Part shown: piece by piece, positions 59,018 through 64,000 of the stretch
Layout: each line of letters begins with the position of its first letter
How positions within the stretch are numbered: position 1 is the stretch's first letter
The notes under the pieces: model-generated
What the model saw: the letters and a program-made list of their open reading frames with translations, nothing else
What the model was told of the DNA's origin: nothing
Database searches by the model: none
DNA from: JBFAPK01 sp040676675
Lineage (GTDB): Bacteria > Actinomycetota > Actinomycetes > Mycobacteriales > Micromonosporaceae
Direction: 5' to 3'
Assembly: GCF_040676675.1 (NCBI RefSeq)
Contig: NZ_JBFAPK010000008.1
Location: forward strand, 124,001 to 188,000
DNA: 64,000 nt
Made by a program: the position numbers and the translations under genes

Positions 59018-60013
59018 TCAGGCGGCGGAGAGCTGGCTGGACGCCTCGGCCCTGGCCTCGGCGATCGTGTCCCGGAGGATCTGGTCCAGCCCCCGGGTCG
59101 GCGCCCAGCCGGTCAGGGTGTGCAGCTTGGCGATGTCGGGCACCCGGCGTTCCATGTCCTCGAAGCCCGCGCCGTACGCGGCGTCGTACGGGACGAGGCG
59201 GACCGCCGAGTCGCTGCCGGTGGCCGAGATGATCCGCTCGGCCAGGTCGCGGATGCTGATCTCCTCGGGCGAGCCGACGTTGAACGTCTCCCCGACGGCG
59301 GCCTCGGCGTCGAGCAGCGTGGTCAGCGCGGTGACCACGTCCGACACGTGCGCGAAGCAGCGGGTCTGGTTGCCGTCGCCGAAGACGGTGAGCGGCTCGC
59401 CGCGCAGCGCCTGGCGGACCAGCCGGGGGACGACCATTCCGTACGCCGGGCTCTGCCGGGGGCCGACCACGTTGAACAGCCGGATCACCACTGTCGGCAG
59501 GGCCCGCTCCCGGTGGTACGCGTTGGCGAGCAGCTCGTCGACCGCCTTCGCCGTGCTGTACGCCCAGCGCACGACCGCGGGGCTGCCGAGGATGCGGTCG
59601 GAGTTCTCGGTCAGCGGTCCGCGCGAGTTCTTGCCGTAGATCTCCGAGGTGCTCGCCACCATGATCTTCCGGCGGTAGCGGTGGGCCGCCTCGATCACGA
59701 TCTCGGAGCCCCGAATATTGGTGGTGAGTGATTTGAGTGGCTGCTCGACAATGAGCTTCACGCCGACCGCGGCGGCCAGGTGTACGACCGTTTCGCACCG
59801 GTGCACCAATTCGTCGACAACCAACTCGTCGAGCACGGAACCCTGCACCAGGTGAAAGTTCGGATTCGTGCTGGCGCGTTCCAGGTTGGATAGTTGCCCG
59901 GTGGACAGATTGTCGAGCACGACCACCCGGTCGCCCCGCTCCAGTAGCCTGTCTACCAGGTGGGAGCCGATAAATCCAGCCCCTCCGGTGACCAGAACCG
60001 TCCTCCGCCGCAT
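59018..60013 (-). CDS. NAD-dependent sugar-nucleotide epimerase/dehydratase (SDR family)
   Basis: 331 residues. The ATG at 60013 follows GAGGAG. An extended-SDR fold: TGGAGFIGSHLVDRLLERGD at the N-terminus, VVHLAAAVGVKLIVEQPL, the catalytic YSTAK in RWAYSTAKAVDELLA, and RLFNVVGPRQSPAYGMVVPR. The NAD-binding Gly motif and catalytic residues are intact. Relatives act on UDP- or GDP-sugars as 4-epimerases or dehydratases. It is divergent from a glycosyltransferase gene and belongs to a surface-polysaccharide locus. Confidence 0.88.
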   Translation of the reverse strand: MRRRTVLVTGGAGFIGSHLVDRLLERGDRVVVLDNLSTGQLSNLERASTNPNFHLVQGSVLDELVVDELVHRCETVVHLAAAVGVKLIVEQPLKSLTTNIRGSEIVIEAAHRYRRKIMVASTSEIYGKNSRGPLTENSDRILGSPAVVRWAYSTAKAVDELLANAYHRERALPTVVIRLFNVVGPRQSPAYGMVVPRLVRQALRGEPLTVFGDGNQTRCFAHVSDVVTALTTLLDAEAAVGETFNVGSPEEISIRDLAERIISATGSDSAVRLVPYDAAYGAGFEDMERRVPDIAKLHTLTGWAPTRGLDQILRDTIAEARAEASSQLSAA

Positions 60014-60367
60014 AGTCGTCTCCTCGGTGTGATCGCTGGGGGTGGGCGATTTTGTTTCGGTGCGACTTCGAGCCCTCCGACACGATAGGGGTGCTTCCAT
60101 CGGACCGGCGACAATTGGCGTTGTCGGAAATCAGGGTGTCGTGGAAGTTTTGCCGCCGTGCATTCCCGCCCTACCCGGGTCGTGAATGGATTTCGCGTGA
60201 ACCCGCCGGCCGGCGCGGCCGATATACCGGTTCCTCCGATCTGTAGCGATACGACCCGTATTGGTAGTGATCGGGGTATAACGGAGGGGTGTTCGGGAGA
60301 CTGCGAGACCTCGGCACCCGAGGTCCGGCTCCCTACCGCTGACCCGCGGGCCGGGAAGGACTGACAC
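60014..60367. promoter_or_regulatory. Divergent promoter region of the polysaccharide locus
   Basis: 354 bases without a gene, lower in G+C than the surroundings. It contains the inverted pair CGACAA-TTGGCG-TTGTCG (60109-60126) and a -10-like TATAAC (60277-60282) pointing toward the glycosyltransferase. The -35 hexamers are not convincing. It probably carries the promoters of both flanking genes. Confidence 0.45.
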
Positions 60368-61681
60368 ATGCAACGTCTGCGGGTCATGCGGATCATCGCC
60401 CGGATGTACGTCGGCGGTCCCGCCCGACAGGTCACCGGGCTCATGCGCGGACTCGACCCGGGCCGGTTCGACCAGCGGCTCTACGCCGGCGAGCCGGATC
60501 CCCGCGAGGGCGACTACCGGCGGCTGCGCGCCGGCGACGTACCGGTGCAACCGGTGCCCTCGCTCGGCGGTCCACGCGCGACCGACGCGGTCCGGGCGCT
60601 GGCCGCCCTGGTGGCCGCGATGCGGGAGTTCCGGCCGCACGTGGTGCACACCCACGGTACGACGGCCGGGGCGCTCGGCCGGATGGCCGCGACGGGCTGC
60701 CGCGTCCCGGTACGCGTGCACACCTTCCACGGTCACCTGCTGCACGGCTACTTCTCGGTCGCCGGCACCTACGCGCTGACCCGGGCCGAGCGGGCGCTGG
60801 CCGTGGTCACCCCCGGTCTGGTCTCGGTCGGCGCCCGGGTCCGCGACGAACTGCTCGCCGCCGGGATCGGCCGGCCCGGGCAGTACACGGTGATACCGCC
60901 CGGGGTGAGCCTGCCGCCGCCGCCCCCGCGCGACGCGGCCCGGTGGATGCTCGGCCTGCCCGGCTCCGGTCCCGTCGTCGCGTACGTCGGCCGGTTCGCC
61001 CCGGTCCGCCGGCTGGACCGCTGGCTCGCCGTGGCCGACCAGGTCCGCCGCGTGGTACCGGACGCCCGGTTCGTGGTCTGCGGCGGGGGAGACCGCCAGT
61101 ACGCGGTGGCCGCCGCGGCCGAGGCGCGCGGGCTGGACGTGACCTTCCTGTCGTGGCGGGCCGACGTCGAGACGGTCTACGCCGCCGCCGACCTGCTGCT
61201 GCTCACCTCCGACAACGAGGGCATGCCGGTCTGTGTGATCGAGGCGGCCCTGGCGGGACGCCCCGCGGTCGCCACCGACGTGGGCGGCGTGGCCGAGGTG
61301 ATCCGCGACGGCGAGACCGGGCTGCTCGCCGGCCGGGACGTGGCCGAGCTGAGCCGGGCGGTGCTGCGGCTGCTCCGCGACGACGAACTCTGCCGGCGAA
61401 TGGGGCGGGCCGCCCGGGCCGACGCCAGCCGCCGGTTCTGCACCAGCCGGCTGGTGGCCGACACCGTCGACCTGTACGACCGGCTGACGGCGGCTCGCGC
61501 GGGCGCCGCCCGCGCCCGGCGCCCGGAGCGCGCCACGCGCCCGCTCCGAGCTGAGCCGGCCGGGGCACCACCGTCCGGCGGGCCCGCGCGTCCGCCCGAA
61601 CCGTCCGGCCGGGCCGCGCGCCCGTCCGAACCGATCCCACCAGTGAACGAACTCGTCAACGAAGGAGGGGGACGCCGATGA
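60368..61681 (+). CDS. Glycosyltransferase family 4
   Basis: 437 residues. The ATG at 60368 follows GGGAAGGA. The GT-B fold is visible: RIIARMYVGGPARQVTGL at the N-terminus, then VVHTHGTTAGALGRMAATGC, VVAYVGRFAPVRRLDRWLAV opening the C-terminal domain, and the nucleotide-sugar motif TSDNEGMPVCVIEAALAGRP. The final 60 residues are a Pro/Arg/Ala-rich tail with repeated PSEP-like words. It probably transfers a sugar onto a lipid-linked polysaccharide precursor. Its stop overlaps the next start by 4 bp. Confidence 0.88.
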   Translation: MQRLRVMRIIARMYVGGPARQVTGLMRGLDPGRFDQRLYAGEPDPREGDYRRLRAGDVPVQPVPSLGGPRATDAVRALAALVAAMREFRPHVVHTHGTTAGALGRMAATGCRVPVRVHTFHGHLLHGYFSVAGTYALTRAERALAVVTPGLVSVGARVRDELLAAGIGRPGQYTVIPPGVSLPPPPPRDAARWMLGLPGSGPVVAYVGRFAPVRRLDRWLAVADQVRRVVPDARFVVCGGGDRQYAVAAAAEARGLDVTFLSWRADVETVYAAADLLLLTSDNEGMPVCVIEAALAGRPAVATDVGGVAEVIRDGETGLLAGRDVAELSRAVLRLLRDDELCRRMGRAARADASRRFCTSRLVADTVDLYDRLTAARAGAARARRPERATRPLRAEPAGAPPSGGPARPPEPSGRAARPSEPIPPVNELVNEGGGRR

Positions 61682-62631
61682 GGGTCCTCGTCACCGGCGG
61701 CGCCGGCTTCATCGGCGCCAACACCTGCCGTGAACTGTCCATCCGCCCGGAGGTCGAGAGTGTGATCGCGCTCGACGACCTGAGCACGGGCTTCGTGGAG
61801 AACCTGGCCGGGCTGCCGGCCCGGCTGGTCACCGGCTCGATCCTCGACCGGGATCTCCTCGACGGCCTGGTGGACCGGGTCGACGCGGTGGTCCACCTGG
61901 CCGCGCGTCCGTCGGTACCGCGCTCGCTGGCCGACCCCGTCGCCAGTCACGAGGCGAACGCGACCGGGACCCTCTACGTGCTGGAGGCCTGCCGCCGCGC
62001 CGGCACCTACGTCGTGGCGGCCTCCTCGTCGTCGGTCTACGGTTCCGTGGCGGCGCTGCCGAAGCACGAGGACCTGCCGACCCGGCCGATGAGCCCGTAC
62101 GCCGCGAGCAAGCTCGCGGCCGAGGGACAGGTGCTGGCCTACCGTTCGGCCTTCGGGGTACCCACCCTCGCGTTGCGTTTCTTCAACGTCTACGGGCCGA
62201 TGCAGTCGGTCGGGCACGCCTACGCGGCGGTGATTCCCGCCTTCATCGACGCCGCGCTGCGCGGCGCCCCGCTGACCGTGCACGGCGACGGCACGCAGAG
62301 CCGGGACTTCACCTACGTCGGCTCCGTCGCCCAGGTCCTCGCCGACGCGGTGATCCGCCGGGTCACCTCGGAGACGCCGGTGAACCTGGCGTACGGCAAC
62401 CGTGTCTCCCTGCTCGCGCTGATCGACCGCCTCGCGGCGGTGCTGGAGCGCCCGGTGGAGGTCGAGCACGTGGCGCCCCGGGTCGGCGACGTACGCGAGT
62501 CGCAGGCCGACCACACCCGGCTGAGCACGCTCTTCCCGACGGTGCGCCCGGTACCGCTCGACGAGGGGCTGGCGGCCACGGTCCGCTGGTACCAGGAGTT
62601 GTCCCGGTACGCGCCGGCGGCGATGGCCTGA
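61678..62631 (+). CDS. NAD-dependent epimerase/dehydratase
   Basis: 317 residues from an ATG at 61678 (ATGA overlap); AAGGAGGGG precedes it. Extended SDR features are intact: RVLVTGGAGFIGANTCREL, VVHLAARPSVPRSLADP, ASSSSVYG, catalytic YAASK in MSPYAASKLAAEG, and LRFFNVYGPMQSVGHAYAAV. The pattern is of the WbpP/GalE type that epimerises UDP-sugars at C4. It is co-translated with the glycosyltransferase, so it probably makes that enzyme's donor sugar. Confidence 0.9.
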   Translation: MRVLVTGGAGFIGANTCRELSIRPEVESVIALDDLSTGFVENLAGLPARLVTGSILDRDLLDGLVDRVDAVVHLAARPSVPRSLADPVASHEANATGTLYVLEACRRAGTYVVAASSSSVYGSVAALPKHEDLPTRPMSPYAASKLAAEGQVLAYRSAFGVPTLALRFFNVYGPMQSVGHAYAAVIPAFIDAALRGAPLTVHGDGTQSRDFTYVGSVAQVLADAVIRRVTSETPVNLAYGNRVSLLALIDRLAAVLERPVEVEHVAPRVGDVRESQADHTRLSTLFPTVRPVPLDEGLAATVRWYQELSRYAPAAMA

Positions 62632-62632
62632 T

Positions 62633-62686
62633 CGGTCCCGGTCCCGGTCGCGGCCCGACCCAGGGCCGGGACCGGGACCGGGACCG
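62633..62686. terminator. Long bidirectional terminator built from CCGGTC/GGGACC units
   Basis: GGTCCCGGTCCCGGTC (62634-62649) pairs exactly with GACCGGGACCGGGACC (62670-62685), and the inner bases also pair (CGGCCC with GGGCCG). It lies between convergent genes, directly after the epimerase stop. Confidence 0.8.
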
Positions 62687-62754
62687 GTCAACCCCCGCCG
62701 GTCACCCTCGTCCCGTCGCTGAGCCGGGATGACGGGCGGGACGGGCGGGACGGG

Positions 62755-64000
62755 TCAGAGGTGCTCGACGTTACGGCCGCTGCACCGGTTGCGGGTGTCG
62801 AAGACGTAGCGCGCCGAGCGCACCAGCAACTCGTAGTCGAGGCTGTCGTGGTCGGTGACCACCACCACCGCGTCGGCGGCGCGCACCTCGTGTTCGGTGA
62901 GGTTCACGACGGTCACGCCGGCCGGGATGTGGTGCAGCTCCGCGTGCGGCTCGACGGCGCGTACCTCGGCGCCCAGCCCGCGCAGCCGGGTGGCCACGTC
63001 GACGGCGGGGGAGTCGCGCATGTCGCCGGTGTTCCGCTTGTACGCGAGCCCGATCAGCAGCAGGCGGGACCCCTTCAGCGCCCGGCCCCGCTCGTTCAGC
63101 CCGACCATGAGTCGCTGGACCACGTGCTCGGGCATTCCGTGGTTCACGTCGTTGGCCAGCTCGACGAAGCGGAACTGCCGGCCGAGCGTCCGCTTGACCT
63201 GCCAGGAGAGGTAGCAGGGGTCGATCGGCAGGCAGTGCCCGCCGACACCGGGGCCCGGACGGAACGGCATGAAGCCGAACGGCTTGGTGCTGGCCGCGTC
63301 GATCGCCTGCCAGACGTTGATCTTCAGCTCGTTGGAGAGGACCGCCAGCTCGTTGATCAGGGCGATGTTGACCTGCCGGAACGTGTTCTCGATCAGCTTG
63401 GTCAGCTCCGCCACCCGGGTCGAGTCGACCGGCACGGTCCGCTCCACGATCCGCTGGTAGAAGTCGTCCACCCGGGCCAGCGAGGCGCTGTCCACGCCGG
63501 AAACCACCTTCGGGGTGTTCTCCAGCCGCCAGATCGCGTTGCCCGGGTCGATGCGCTCGGGGCTGTAGCCGAGGTGGAAGTCGCCGGGGCTTTGCAGTCC
63601 ACTCGCCGTTTCGAGCAGGGGTCGCAGCAGCTCCTCGGTGGTGCCGGGGTAGGTGGTCGACTCGAGGATCACCGTGCAGCCCGGCCGCAGGTACGGTGCC
63701 AGCGCGCTGCCCGCCTGCTCCACGTAGCTCAGGTCCGGCGCACCGTCCCGCAGCGGCGTGGGCACGCTGATCACGCAGATGTCGAACCCCTGGGCATCCG
63801 CGTAGTCGGTGCTCGGCAGGTAGCGGCGGGTGGCCAGCGCGGCGCCGAGCCGGGCGGAGGAGATGTCCTCCACGAAGGACTCCCCGGTGGAGAGTCGCTT
63901 GATCCGGCTGGCGTCCACGTCGAGCCCCACGACGTCGAATCCGGCCTCGACGGCCCGCACCGCCAGGGGCAGTCCCACGTAGCCCTGACCGATGACGACT
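62755..64000 (-). CDS. UDP-N-acetyl sugar dehydrogenase (WecC/WbpA type), 5' end beyond the window
   Basis: At least 414 codons are visible; the frame runs off the right edge with VVIGQGYVGLPLAVRAVEAG, the Rossmann GxGYVGLP motif, so the start lies just outside. Further hallmarks are SVPTPLRDGAPDLSYVE, LESTTYPGTTEELL, LIENTFRQVNIALINELAV and the catalytic Cys in GPGVGGHCLPIDPCYLSWQ. Such enzymes oxidise UDP-ManNAc or UDP-GlcNAc at C6 to uronates for surface polysaccharides. It fits the preceding epimerase and glycosyltransferase genes. Confidence 0.92.
   Translation of the reverse strand, partial: VVIGQGYVGLPLAVRAVEAGFDVVGLDVDASRIKRLSTGESFVEDISSARLGAALATRRYLPSTDYADAQGFDICVISVPTPLRDGAPDLSYVEQAGSALAPYLRPGCTVILESTTYPGTTEELLRPLLETASGLQSPGDFHLGYSPERIDPGNAIWRLENTPKVVSGVDSASLARVDDFYQRIVERTVPVDSTRVAELTKLIENTFRQVNIALINELAVLSNELKINVWQAIDAASTKPFGFMPFRPGPGVGGHCLPIDPCYLSWQVKRTLGRQFRFVELANDVNHGMPEHVVQRLMVGLNERGRALKGSRLLLIGLAYKRNTGDMRDSPAVDVATRLRGLGAEVRAVEPHAELHHIPAGVTVVNLTEHEVRAADAVVVVTDHDSLDYELLVRSARYVFDTRNRCSGRNVEHL

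Noticed and set aside
62722..62755. The GGGACGGGC repeats near the end of the sugar dehydrogenase as a regulatory array
   Set aside because: Three short GC-rich units directly after a terminator are most simply low-complexity sequence.

Overview
The window is about 74% G+C, with third-position G/C bias, frequent GTG starts, many 4-bp ATGA/GTGA overlaps and several leaderless starts. Its gene content is actinobacterial: a SapB-type lanthipeptide locus, LanM, LuxR-type orphan regulators, a BTAD-like NB-ARC/TPR regulator and a cobalamin-riboswitch-controlled CbtBA. The most likely source is a filamentous actinomycete, probably Micromonosporaceae; that family assignment is inference. I saw no tRNA, rRNA, CRISPR array, transposase or prophage gene.

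Layout. 1-3.3 kb: a cut-off gene, a DUF4190-type membrane protein, a VOC protein and a secreted phosphodiester glycosidase with peptidoglycan-binding repeats. 3.4-10.8 kb: a Na+/H+ antiporter, then a four-gene MacB-type export operon (lipoprotein, adaptor, ATPase, permease) divergent from a two-component system. 10.9-14.8 kb: an LLM flavin oxidoreductase, two tandem orphan response regulators and a methyltransferase with an unusual N-terminal domain. 14.9-18.2 kb: a molybdate operon (TOBE regulator, modA, modB, modC). 18.5-22.6 kb: a small membrane protein plus sulfate-exporter-like permease, riboswitch-controlled cbtB-cbtA, a phosphatase and a BtuF-like protein.

22.7-29.5 kb is a ramCSAB (SapB-like class III lanthipeptide) locus. 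The ramS-like precursor is 43 codons long and its core is almost identical to SapB as I recall it. The last exporter gene reads without a stop into a CsbD stress-protein frame. 29.7-32.1 kb holds a divergent LVIVD-repeat/DUF305 pair. 32.2-43.8 kb is a carbohydrate catabolic operon: GntR regulator, lipoprotein binding protein, two permeases, ATPase, PHP protein, TIM-barrel isomerase, Gfo/Idh oxidoreductase and GH38 alpha-mannosidase.

44-59 kb is the least conventional part. A fulvocin C-related protein with an eight-cysteine tail has an apparent frameshift at its start. A PLD-like secreted protein and a divergent ECF sigma/zf-HC2 pair follow. An NB-ARC regulator is preceded by a repeat-encoded leaderless mini-gene. 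A class II lanthipeptide pair (lanA-lanM) lies divergent from a cassette encoding a ten-cysteine peptide, a MauE-like membrane protein, a CxxC thioredoxin-like protein and an ABC exporter, with a small signal peptidase convergent to it. I infer that this cassette makes, oxidises and exports a disulfide-rich peptide, and I consider it the best candidate for an undescribed system. 59-64 kb begins a surface-polysaccharide locus (two sugar-nucleotide epimerases, a GT4 glycosyltransferase and a UDP-sugar dehydrogenase cut by the window end).

Strong inverted repeats sit after most operons. Two more sit directly after peptide-precursor genes (ramS and the Cys-rich peptide), where partial termination would favour precursor over exporter.
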